Source: Nyssa sinensis (Eukaryota > Streptophyta > Magnoliopsida > Cornales > Nyssaceae). Taken from it: a DNA stretch of 64,000 nucleotides. Of the stretch, positions 11,740 through 22,110 are shown piece by piece. The notes under the pieces were generated by a model, which was given only the letters and a program-made list of their open reading frames with translations, had not been told where the DNA came from and made no database searches. How positions within the stretch are numbered: the stretch's first letter is position 1; every line of letters begins with the position of its first letter. Position numbers and translations under genes: made by a program. The DNA lies in the NCBI GenBank assembly GCA_008638375.1, contig CM018032.1, forward strand, positions 40,177,355 to 40,241,354, written 5' to 3'.

Positions 11740-12485
11740 GATATTACATTACACAAAAGCTGGCAGTAATGCTGAATAGTTGTTGACAATCTAATATTAC
11801 ATTCAGAATTGTACCTCATAAGGTAGGCGGGTGGGATGATTTCTTCACTAAGGAGTTTTGGTTGGTCGGAACAACGACAGATTGAAGTCACAAGTCCACA
11901 TACGATCAATTTTTGTGTTGCGTTGCTGACCACATATTGAGTATGGAATGCGCCAAATTCACAGCACCAGAATTGTATTTATTCCTGATATGTCACTGTA
12001 AAAACTATTGGAAGTTGACACATTATTATCTCACTAATCTAGAACACATATATAAAGAGTTTTTGATTCAAAATATATGACCCAGTGGATATAACTCTTT
12101 CAATCAACTGTTGACTACATTTGTAACTCCCAACAACTTTAGAGAAAATGCTGTTATCCCTCAAATTATAAATGAATTGTCGGTTCCCATTCAAGAAATT
12201 ATGTTAAGTTGGTGGTACACTAATAAGTTTGGAGAAGCTAAAGCTGGATCACTATTATTATTTTTACAAGTCCTTACACTGCAAATATAAAAGACTCTAT
12301 ATCTTTCAATTCTTTCTTATTTAGATTGAGAATCATTAAATTTCGTCTCTTCAATTCAGTTGGTGAAGTCCTTCTAATAATCCTTACAATGTGTCCTTCC
12401 TTGCAGAATCAGTCATTATATTCTGTAGCGAGGGGCCGGTTTCCCAACATAATAACGAGCATGAAGGAGAAAATAGATACACTAT
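11740..12485. repeat. Duplicated segment, copy 1 (paired with 63236-64000)
   Basis: From about 11747 this matches 63253-64000 with few substitutions and one indel of about 8 bases (near 12150, compared with 63665). The match continues to the right window edge, so the true length is unknown. Both copies sit directly beside a Tat-like LTR, but in opposite orientations. A possible splice acceptor (TTCCTTGCAG) lies at about 12398-12407. No protein was recognised, so it may be host intron or pseudogene DNA or an unknown repeat. An allelic duplicate placed in the assembly is possible. Confidence 0.8.
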
Positions 12486-12505
12486 CTTATCTCTCAAAAG
12501 AAAAT

Positions 12506-12507
<2 letters not shown>

Positions 12508-12538
<31 letters not shown>

Positions 12539-12541
12539 CAC
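12508..12541. repeat. (CA)n microsatellite
   Basis: A short run of ACACAC dinucleotides, preceded by ATACATACA steps. It lies just after the duplicated segment. Confidence 0.85.
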
Positions 12542-14340
12542 TCCTTGATATCATTACGATAATTTAATTTGAAGGACCCATTGGCACATTAATCCCAAGT
12601 TGCCTCTTGCACTTGTCTACATTCAAAAGGATTTGGCTGTTTTTTTTTATCGAAAGACATGATACAATGGAGTGATTAGAAGCTGCACCGAGAAAGTTGG
12701 TTCCACTACTGGTGTTTATTATTAGGCTTTCCCTATTTCAGGTTCAGCATGAGCAGAAACAAACGAGTACTTAACTTTCAAGTTTTAGCAGTTTCTAAGA
12801 GAAGAGATAAAAAAAAAAAAAAAGGACCTTTCCTAGCAGTTTCCAACCACTTCTCCCACCTGTTCCTTCACATGAAATACTATTCACTTCTCTGTTTTGC
12901 CATTTCCATCTTTAACATACTGTGTGTACCTCTTTTTTATTTGACTACCCTACTTGAAAGGAAGTGAAGACAAACAAGTTAATATTGGAGAGAGATTGAA
13001 ATTTTTCTTTAATCCTTTTGGACTGTTGATTTACTGTGAAAATAATAATAAAAAATATATTAATTGAAAGGAATTCATTAGTAGACTTGTGATATTAAAT
13101 AGGATGATAAGAGTTTGAAATCCATATTCTTTCGTTGAAAAACAAAATTAAGGCAACCAGAAAAGTGTATGCCATCAATATTGAAGGCAAATAACAAAAT
13201 GAACTTGAAATGCCTACATGAATAGCATATATATGCCCCCACACACCTTTACGATATATATATACATAGATAATGTGTGGCATAATAGTCATACTGAAAT
13301 CAATGTCTGAAATGTTGATTTCCACACTATCAATTTTTGGCCTCTTTGCCTTGATGGCACCACTCTTTTACCTACCATTTTTAATTCGCCAGTTGGACCT
13401 CAACTTAAGGTTTTAGTGTCTTTGTTGCGTACCTTGTTAGATGGTATTTTCAGTTATCATAACTGGCCCGGTATCAACCCAATGAGGTAACCAGATGTAT
13501 GGATCATTGGCTGAATCGTTAGATTAATTAGTTGAATTAGAATAATAAGATAATATTATTTTAAAAATAAATAATTATATAACTTTAGAAAACATGTTAA
13601 GATTTTAAAAATAATAATTGATGTTACAATAGTATCATTATCATTGACATAAAAAAGAAATATAATTTAATTATTGCATGAATTTTTTATAAAAATCAAA
13701 ATCTTAAGCATGTGTAAGAATATTGTATTTTATAATAATTTAATTATTGCAAATTTAATATATATATATATATATATATTTCATTTACTATATGTATATT
13801 TATATACTCTATTACCTTTTATGCTTTGAAAAAGTTCGATATTGAATTTTTTTTTTGTCTTAAATATTCAAATTATTTTGAATCAAATTAGAAAAAATAT
13901 TACAAACAAATCATCATAAGACAAGTCTATTTTATATATTTATATTAAATATATAAATTATTTAATAAGGAGATGAGTGATTTAATGGTTTGGAGTGATT
14001 ATCTATTAATTCATTGCTCCATTAAATTTTATACATAATAAATTGTGATGTCCGGTGTAATACAATAATTACTCGCCTAACAAGAGAACAAATTTCTAAA
14101 TTCAATGCATATTATTGATAAAAAAAAAAAAATTGTATAATAAAAGTCTATTACATCATAATTCTTATACTAGCTCTAATCGAATTAAGAAACTAAATAT
14201 TTTATCTAAAATAATCAATTTGAGATAAGCTCTAAAGAATCTTATAATAATTCTGAAACAAAATAAATGTTTTTAGCCCTACCATATTTTTCTGCATCAA
14301 TTATAAATAAAGAGTTATAAAAAAAAACACTAAACATATA
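12542..14340. other. AT-rich intergenic DNA
   Basis: No convincing gene. It contains poly-A runs, a (TA)n tract near 13759-13780, and a block at about 13334-13383 (TTTTTGGCCTCTTTGCC...) that recurs in similar form at 15393-15438. The longer open frames here are AT-driven and show no recognisable domain. Confidence 0.5.
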
Positions 14341-14348
14341 TTAAGATG

Positions 14349-14710
14349 ATGTAGGACAGATTTGGTACCTTAAAAATATGAAAAGTTATTTTAGAGTTGT
14401 ATTAGGATTGTTTAGTTTTTTATTTTAATTTATTCATATTTTTTCTAGTTTCCTAGTTTTATTTGGATTAATAGAAAAAATATAAGAATTAGTAGTTTCT
14501 TATTTGACTTACTAGTCTTTATTGTAGTAAGATTAGTATAAAAATAAAAATTTTGGTTTCCTAGTCAAAATAGTAGTGTTTTAGCACTATAAATATGATA
14601 TAATAGATCTTTATGAAAAGTTTTTTTCATTAATATTAATTTAATTACGAATTTTGGAGATTTATTTTCTCTTGTTGGGTGAAGAGTCCCCATGTTACTT
14701 TGTTACTAAA
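14349..14710 (+). repeat. LTR-like fragment, plus orientation
   Basis: Contains ACTATAAATATGAT (TATA-like, about 14588) and then TTTTGGAGATTTATTTTCTC and a block including CCCATGTTACTTTGTTACTAA. The same block occurs inverted at 21940-22110, with the same spacing from a TATA-like ATTATAAATATGAT. Two copies with a conserved promoter-like layout suggest an old LTR family, perhaps copia-type, but no coding region is attached. Confidence 0.4.
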
Positions 14711-14819
14711 GAATATTTTCAAAAAAGAAAAAAGCAAGTGGTGTCCTCCTTCTTCACAAGCTTCAGCTACGTCATAAGAGCAACAATATTAAAATAAAAA
14801 AGAAGAAATAACCATGTAC

Positions 14820-14925
14820 TGACTGTGTTTTTGAGTCTTGCAGTGGCTCTTCATGATGGACTCTGGAGACAGATTGGACACTCATGGTGGATTTTGAGTC
14901 TTTCAGTGGCTCTTCATGATACTTC
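14820..14925. repeat. Short direct repeat
   Basis: TTTTGAGTCTTGCAGTGGCT near 14828 and TTTTGAGTCTTTCAGTGGCT near 14893, each followed by CTTCATGAT, form a two-copy repeat with a period of about 65 bases. No gene is recognised here. Confidence 0.6.
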
Positions 14926-15886
14926 ACCTTTTTTCTTTTCTTTTCTTTCAACAAGAAGAAGAAGAAGAAATGTCAATGACACGACTGAAAGGTCTTCCTT
15001 GACCTCATTTTGCAAATTTTTCATTTCGAAATTGTTAAAACACAATAATAAAAGTGATGACATGATATCAGAAACAAAACAAAAAAGAAGAAGGTGAATG
15101 ATAAAAGAAGGGGAGGGGACATGTGGTACAAATTCCTTGAATTTATTTACTATTTTCTTTTTTCTTTTTTTCAAAACAAAAAATCAATACTATTTCAATT
15201 GACATTATATTTTGATTGCACTTTGGAATTTAGCAGTTTAACATACCTATTGATGAATAGTTGAAGGGACATAATCAAACATGTCAACATGAATAGGATA
15301 AGCCCCACCCCTTTCTGATATACATAATGTTGATTTAAACACTGTCAGTTCTTCCCTTGTATATCTTTTGGTAATGAATATTGATGGGTACATTTTGGCC
15401 TCTTGCCTTGATGCTACCAATCTTTACCTACCATTTTTGTGCTCTCAAGCAACTCAAAGAATGGGCGTGAAAAAAGAGTGTCATCTATCCTAACTACTAC
15501 TTTGACTCCTTATTATATCTGTTGTTGGAATTACTTAACAGATATAAATAAATAAAAGATTTTAATGGCAATAGCGTTGAAAAATTAGAAAACTACCGTG
15601 GTATTGGACATTGTTACCTTCTTTGACATGTCCTTATGGTGCATTTGAAAGTGGAGGAAAATTAAGTATGATCTTCAATTTCAATTCTGAGACATAAATT
15701 TCAAACTAACATATGCAGTAATTTTAGAGTAAAGATGCATTCACATGGCAACCCAGTTAGTGGGCAACCTATAGCCTAGAATTCAACCTCCAAGGATCAT
15801 GAAGTTACATATTTGCAATTATATGAATCCCCAAGTTCATAAATCACACTGCATTTGGCAGCATGAAATTCATGCCTTTGAATTAG

Positions 15887-16040
15887 AATTAGAGAACTTG
15901 TTTAACGTTTGAACTAAAATGATCCTTACAATCCTAAGATACGGATGCACAGCATCGATGACAAATTAGAGAACTTGTTTAACGTTTGAACTAAAATGAT
16001 CCTTACAATCCTAAGATACGGATGCACAGCATCGATGACA
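15887..16040. repeat. Perfect 77-base tandem duplication
   Basis: Two head-to-tail units, 15887-15963 and 15964-16040, starting AATTAGAGAACTTGTTTAAC and ending CATCGATGACA, look identical over their whole length. Perfect identity implies a recent event, or a local assembly artefact. Confidence 0.9.
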
Positions 16041-16491
16041 ATGCATAGAAATCATATTTCCACTATAACTTTCATGAAGCTTAGTTATCAATTCATGAAT
16101 CTATCCCTGTATGAATACTTACTGGTTTGAATATGTATTATTTGGAACTTAACAAAACTTTGATCAAGTTTTGACTATTATTCAATTCAAAAGATTTTAT
16201 TTATTGTCTCCAGCCTTTTCTGATTTCACCTAAATTCCTCCCCTACAATTTCTTTTGGTAGGGCTTCAAAGAAGGCCATTAAGCCAGTGTAGGTTGGGGC
16301 AACCAATTTCTCCCCATTTTTGTTGAATATAGCCCTCCGAAAAATGATGCAATATATAATTCCCAAAGCCCTTCACCTACACCAAATAAGTTGACCAGTA
16401 TCACCTAAACTCTCCCATCAAAGCCTGATTGATGGATAATGAGATTTGAATCTCTGCCCCCACTTCAAAAATTAGTAGCCTTATGGACTAA

Positions 16492-16724
16492 GGCCATGTT
16501 TGCTTCATGGATGGGATAAGGGTGGGTTAGCTATCCCCTTCACTAATTGTGATAGGATTAGTAATCTCACCCCTCCCCTCTCATTATTTAAACCATGCTA
16601 TGAACCATTATTTACTCCCGGTACTATTAGTGAGTTTCTTTCTTTTTTTCCAAACACCAACTTCTTAAGACTATGAAGACTAATTTATCCAATCCTCTCT
16701 TCAAGCAGTCAAACAAACATAGCC
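16492..16724. mobile_element. Tourist-like MITE (PIF/Harbinger type)
   Basis: A 233-base element flanked on both sides by TAA (16489-16491 and 16725-16727). Its left end is GGCCATGTTTGCTTC; the right end reversed reads GGCTATGTTTGTTTG. TAA/TTA target duplications with GGnnnTGTTTG inverted ends are typical of Tourist MITEs. It has no coding capacity. It lies about 1.6 kb beyond the stop codon of the cyclin gene. Confidence 0.75.
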
Positions 16725-16727
16725 TAA

Positions 16728-18319
16728 TTGCCTTTCCCATCAGTACTAATACGAGCCAATAGCAGAAACATTCTAATTGTGCACACAGAAACAGTATAAC
16801 TTGTACACTAATTAAGGGTCAATGGTCATTATTTGCCTAGAACATAAAATACAAGTAAAAGATGTGGCAAAGAAGTTTAATCGTTACAATGAAACATAAA
16901 ATTAACAATTAAATATAAAAAAAACATACAATTAACAAATGTGTCATCAGAAAGGCATCCAAATGAGAAACGCCAAAGTCTATAATGAAACACAAAGACA
17001 TGATAGCTTTACAAACATGCATGCATGTATGCACAAACACAATATTGTTCATAAGGTACATTGAGAATTGACTATTGCAAATCAAAAACATTCTAGCAGC
17101 CTATATTGCAGTCTCAAATTTCCTTTCCTCAACAATTAGAAATTTGTATAAGCTTTATCATACAATATTGCATATATATACAAATATTGAACACGCTAGA
17201 AACATCCCCATGTAAGTTGAAAAGAGCTTCCATGCTAGTAGCCTAGCACTAAGCTAAGAGCCTATCAGTCAGAAAATAAGTTGATTAGACAGTATTATTC
17301 CCATAATTTGTATAAAAAAACAAAAAAAAAAAAAAACACTCCTTTGGATGATAGGAAAGAAAAACTTATCAACTCAATTCATTGGCCTTGTCTCAACAAC
17401 TAGTTGGGCTAAGTTGCATGTTTTGCAATTCTGCTTTATCTAAAGCCAATGAAAACTTATAATCAAATGTTCACCAAAAAAAAAAAATTTTACAGTGAAA
17501 TGATCAAAATAATACTACTAGTTGCAATGAGCTTTTCTCTGCACAGTTTCTAATGAAGTTCACTGAAATTTGAAAATAGAATTATGTGTTGTGTCCACTT
17601 ACTAAGCTTAAAGACTGTCTTTAGCCCAGAAATATACTCATTAACATAATTCAAAATTAGACAAAGCCAGAGTTTCTATAAGCTGGAAATTTTTAATCAG
17701 ATTACATAGTTTAGTGCAATGTCTGGATTAACTTAAAAGTACTACTACTACTACTAATTAGCTTTCTTATTTTTCTACCACTAGTACTATTCCTACCTTC
17801 AAGACATCCCTCGATTCCAACTTTAATAACCAATTAACAAGCACAATGTTCAGTGCCAACCTGTCCCATATTAAAATTTCTCCACCAATATGTACATCTG
17901 AAAAACCAAAAACTTGGCACCCCCAGCTCTATCTGTGATCATCCTCCTAAAATGGTGTATTGAGTATATAATATGCAAACACAGATAATTATATGCAGAG
18001 AAATAGGATGTCTTGCATTACTGATAACTATGTCATAGATGATATAACTATGCAAATATTATCTGAAAAGGCTCGACAGGAGAGCATTATATATGCAACT
18101 TAAAGAAAACCCTGTTAATTTCTCTTCACACCAACCACCACCAATAAAGGAAGTGGTGGAGTGAATATTAGATATTTGTCCACATTATCACATTGGCTTG
18201 GCCAGAACTAGAACGGAATGCAATATAGTTGCATCTTAAAAACATATACAGCAATTAATATGCGAAAGAGAAATTGGATAATACCATGGCCAAATACTAG
18301 ATAATAAGAGAAGAAAAGA
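16728..18319. other. Intergenic DNA downstream of the cyclin gene
   Basis: AT-rich sequence with poly-A runs (17320-17340, 17475-17490). No ORF with recognisable domains and no clear transposon ends. The part nearest 18320 should include the 3' UTR of the minus-strand cyclin gene, but no polyadenylation signal can be chosen with confidence. Confidence 0.5.
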
Positions 18320-19818
18320 TCAAGAAGGGCCGCCAAGGACACCCACAGACACACGGTTTAATGAAGCCAACCTCATCTGCTGATCCCGGGCTCTGCTCCT
18401 CTTGAACAGAGGTTCAGGTGATGATGAAAGTGACGATGCCACAGCCCAAGATTCGTCTGAGTTATCACAGCTGAAACATGCATCAATGACACCATTTGGG
18501 CTGCCTGGTATATTTATATACTTGCGTTTGTGGGTTTGGTGTTGCTTATAACCAAGGTTGCCTGATAGTTCCCAGAAAAACTTGTAGCAATCATCCAGTT
18601 TGTCCTGTTAAATACATTATCAACAATTAAATTGTAGATTAGTAGGGTGCCAAATTGAGATTCAATCTGTGGGTGTAAGATACAAGAGTTTAAATAGGAA
18701 CACAGAAAGCCATGTAAAATAAAGCACAAACCTTGCTGATTTTGAGGACACCTAGAAGCTGATTCTGATAGTCCAGTGCATTACAAGGCTTAACGTCTTT
18801 GATAACATGTAACATTGTTGCAGTAGCCAATTCAGATGGAAAATAACTTACAAACCTTGAATCTGTAAGAAATATTCAATGTTGAAGATGAGTCGATAAA
18901 TCAACTGAAATGAATAGTTTAACATTTCTGTATGTTATTCCTGTTCTTTCGGCCTTTATATTCTCATTTATGGCAACGGCAAACCAATAGCTGTTTGATT
19001 TGATATGCTTACCAGTGACAAGAGATAGAAGGAGGCGCTCACACCTCCATAGGAACTCCAAATGCAAATGGGTCTTCAATCCAAGCCTCCTTATAATGTG
19101 ATCAATGAATGAGAGCGGGGTCACTGGATTCATCTTCCATTGAAGAGTAGAGAGCACCAGAAGCTCCATTCTCTGAATAGTCTTCGCTTCAAACACATAC
19201 TTTGACGACTCCACCTAAACATAATACAGAAGCCCACATCAAAAACTCAATAAAATGACCGAAAAGTACAAAATAAGACATTTTCACAAACACCCACTTT
19301 GCAAATATGCAATGCATAATAACACATACTTGCAGATCTAGGAGAAGAGGCACTCGGGTCTCCTCAACTTTGGCAGCTAAAGACAAACAAGCAACAGCAG
19401 CTAGTTGACTCATCCATGGCTTATCTCTCTGAAAGCAATGGCTTAATATGAACCTATCAAAGTAGTTGACAGCTAAAACAGCGGTCATGGCAGTGAAACC
19501 ATAGTGGGCATTGACACTTAGCATCCACTCAACAGCCGCTCTTCTTGCCACCATTCTAGATTCATCTGAAACCAATTCAATCCGACCCAAATGGTTCTGT
19601 TTCTCTTTGGAGATTAGAGACACAAGCTCATCACCGGCCCAGAACAAGTCACGCTCCGACAAAACCACAGTTTTTTCCACATTCTCATCACAGTTGTCAT
19701 TCTCTTCTTCAAAAACATACCCTCCGAAATCTTTATCAAAATGCTCTTCTTCACAGTAGAGAGCATCAAGAACAAACATAGGGTTTTGCAGCTGTATTTC
19801 CTGTTCTTGCGAAGCCAT
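18320..19818 (-). CDS. CYCD3: D-type cyclin, CYCD3 group
   Basis: Four exons on the minus strand: 19330-19818, 19013-19214, 18732-18862 and 18320-18604, joined by GT-AG introns of 115, 150 and 127 bases. The spliced frame is open for 368 residues, the usual length of CYCD3 proteins. Residues 20-24 are LYCEE, the LxCxE retinoblastoma-binding motif. The cyclin box core RRAAVEWMLSVNAHYGF starts near residue 92, and the C-terminal cyclin fold is encoded by exons 2-3. The tail is Ser/Pro/acidic-rich with KRSR, suggesting an unstable nuclear protein. D3 cyclins activate CDKA to phosphorylate RBR and drive G1/S entry in response to cytokinin and sugar. The ATG at 19818 is chosen because it opens the MASQEQE N-terminus and no in-frame ATG lies just upstream. 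The specific paralogue (D3;1, D3;2 or D3;3) cannot be assigned. Confidence 0.95.
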
Positions 19819-19858
19819 CTTCTTCTTCCGAGAAGAAGACACTAGAACCTTTGCTCAT
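19766..19858 (-). other. Upstream ORF overlapping the CYCD3 start
   Basis: An ATG at 19858, 40 bases before the cyclin ATG, opens a 30-residue frame (MSKGSSVFFSEEEDG...) that ends at 19766, inside exon 1 in a different frame. If it lies in the mRNA leader it could lower translation of the cyclin. The transcription start is not known from sequence. Confidence 0.55.
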
Positions 19859-19863
19859 TATCT

Positions 19864-19919
19864 TTAGGCGTAGGTGAAGAGACAGTAGCTCAACCTTGGA
19901 CCCAGTAACATATCAGCAT
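19864..19919 (-). other. Two short upstream ORFs in the CYCD3 leader region
   Basis: An ATG at 19919 opens a 9-codon ORF ending at 19890 (MLICYWVQG). A second ATG at 19911, in another frame, opens a 15-codon ORF ending at 19864 (MLLGPRLSYCLFTYA). Both lie about 50-100 bases upstream of the cyclin start, so they are probably in the 5' UTR. Confidence 0.5.
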
Positions 19920-20083
19920 TAGGTTTCTCTGTCCGGGCTGAAAAAGGAGAGAGGATGAGAGAGACCCAAACCAGTAAGCGCAGGAAGGATTTTAGCTGAG
20001 AGGGCTATCACGCCTGTCCTTTCTTCCTCTTTTCTCTCCTTCTAATTATTTTTCCATTTATTTTACGTTTTTTTGGTATGTTT

Positions 20084-20093
20084 GGCGGGGAAA
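20084..20093 (-). promoter_or_regulatory. E2F-like site upstream of CYCD3
   Basis: On the minus strand the sequence TTTTTTCCCCGCC lies about 270 bases upstream of the cyclin ATG. It differs by one base from the E2F consensus TTTSSCGC. E2F control of G1 cyclins is known in plants, but a single imperfect match is weak support. Confidence 0.3.
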
Positions 20094-20099
20094 AAATTG

Positions 20100-21940
20100 C
20101 ACTAAAAATTTGGGGGAGCCTAAATTTACCTCCCTTTTATATCCACACACTCCAATTTATGTTTAGTGGATAGAAGTGCATGAGTATAAAAAAACTTTAT
20201 TTGAAATGCATTTACCTCCATCCAAAATTTGTTGTTTATCATTGAAATTAATAAAAGTGCATTTAGTCTCACTCTTTTTTAATTAATAACTTTGTAAATT
20301 CTTTTGATAATAGTATAAAAATTTATCACTAATAATTTAATATAAATGAGTCATTTCGTTTATTAGGTTATAAAATTAGGAGTTAATTAGCCTCTAATTT
20401 TTGTATTAGTAATTTTTTTATTAGTTAATTCACGTTAGTTACGTTTTTATTATAAATGACATTTTTTTTATTTTTTTGTTGTAAAGTAATTTATGGATTA
20501 CGTGTTATTTTTTATATATTTCTCAATGACTAATTTGCCTATTTTATTTATTATCATTTTACGTTATTAGATTGACTTTTTTTATTTGTTTCTTTATTGA
20601 TTGGTATTATTTTTTGTTAGTTTTTTTATTTTTTATTTGAATTTGAATAATTCCTTATCTATTTTCAGTATCATTGACTGAATTTCTTGGACTTGATCAC
20701 CTTTTCATTTTTTTTCTATTCTCTTCTTCCTTATGAATTTCTTTATCTATTTGTGTTATATTCATAAGGTATGTGATTATATATATATATATATATATAA
20801 ATAAATATTTTATAATTTTTTTTCATATTAGTTTTATGTTCATTATACGCATTATATTCATGAATTTTTTCATACAATATTTGTATTATTTACATAGTAT
20901 TCTGTTCATTTTTTTTATTTTTTTAGTTTATATAAATGATTTAGTCGTTCTTGAGATTTTGTTTTGTATTATACATTTTTTGATTTGTTTTTATAGTGAA
21001 TACATTACTGTTTTTGTTCGTTAAATGTTTTGTACATTTTTATATGTCAGTGTTTTGTTTATTGATCTTTCATTTCTTTCGTTAAATGTTCTGTAAAATT
21101 TTACATGTCATCATTTTGTTTATTATAAAAATACATATGTTAATGTTTTATTTTCTTTTATCTTTTTTTTTTTTATTAATGTATAATTTCAAAGTTTCAT
21201 ATTGTATAATTTTACATTTCACATATTTCATCATAAAAATACATATGTTTATGTTTTGTTTTGTTATAATTTTACTGTATAATTTCATAGTTTCATATTG
21301 TATAAAAATTCTTTCTTTTATCTCTTATGTTTATTCTTTTTTTTTTTTCTTTTCAAGTTTTTGAGGATATTCGAAATTATAGGGATTTAAAAACCCCAAT
21401 TGAAAATAGAAGGATTAGTGGATTGGATCGTGATTATCTTTTTGAATAATGGAAATCTCTCCCTTGTTCCGTAGCTACAGAGGGTCATTTTTGTCTTTTG
21501 GTAACCTTTTTTTGGGGACTATATTGTCCATAAAAGTCAACTAAATTTTTTGGGTTATAAGAGTTAGAGTTGGACTCTATTATAATTAAAATCTTAATAG
21601 AGGACCTATAATTGAACGACCCTAAAATTAACTAAGTTAATCGAATTGGATTCATGATAAATTTGATTAGAGGTTCGTTCGACATTAGTTCATAAGATAT
21701 GTAAGTTAAATCTGAATATATTTAAAAACTCATTATATTATGAAATAAATTTAAAGTGATACTAGATCACATGGGCGAAAAATTTTATTTGTTTATATTG
21801 ATACCGTAATGTTTTGAATTATCAATCTCAACTTGAATAACGTTCATTTTAAGTCCAATTTTAAATAAGCATCCAACTATAAAAAAATTAAAGCATAAGC
21901 CAATCACACGAGCCATAACGGAAACGTGAAAAGGAGAATC
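20100..21940. other. Strongly T-rich intergenic stretch
   Basis: No gene seen. From about 20200 to 21370 the plus strand is very T-rich with many TTTTTT runs and TTTTATTT steps, so the two strands differ sharply in A and T. A (TA)n run lies near 20779-20800. The two AT-driven open frames (20773-21024 and 21086-21364) encode only Phe/Ile/Tyr-rich low-complexity peptides and are not called as genes. Confidence 0.5.
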
Positions 21941-22110
21941 GAACACTTCAAATTCCTTAGTAACAAAGTAACATGGGGACTCCTCACCCAACAAGAGAAA
22001 ATAATTCTCCAAAATTTGTAATTAATATTTATTGATAAAAAAAACTTAATGATAATGACTTATTACATCATATTTATAATGCTAAAATACTCCTATTTTG
22101 ACTAGAAAAT
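21940..22110 (-). repeat. LTR-like fragment, minus orientation
   Basis: On the minus strand it reads ATTATAAATATGATGTAATA, then TTTTGGAGAATTATTTTCTC, then a block including CCCATGTTACTTTGTTACTAA, matching 14580-14710 on the plus strand. The two fragments flank the cyclin gene in opposite orientations. Confidence 0.4.

Noticed and set aside
11730..11933. Minus-strand frame of 67 codons, also open in the second copy at 63243-63440
   Set aside because: It stays open in both copies only because they are nearly identical. No domain is recognised, and in each copy the frame runs to the edge of a transposon insertion.
19511..19759. 82-codon plus-strand frame opposite CYCD3 exon 1
   Set aside because: It is a shadow of the cyclin coding sequence, Ser-rich and without any domain.
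19819..19842. Longer cyclin N-terminus starting at 19842
   Set aside because: The upstream in-frame codon is GTG, not ATG. The ATG at 19818 is the first ATG in this frame.
20773..21364. Two Phe/Ile/Tyr-rich open frames that could suggest membrane proteins
   Set aside because: They come from T-rich DNA. The apparent hydrophobicity is a composition effect with no conserved motif.
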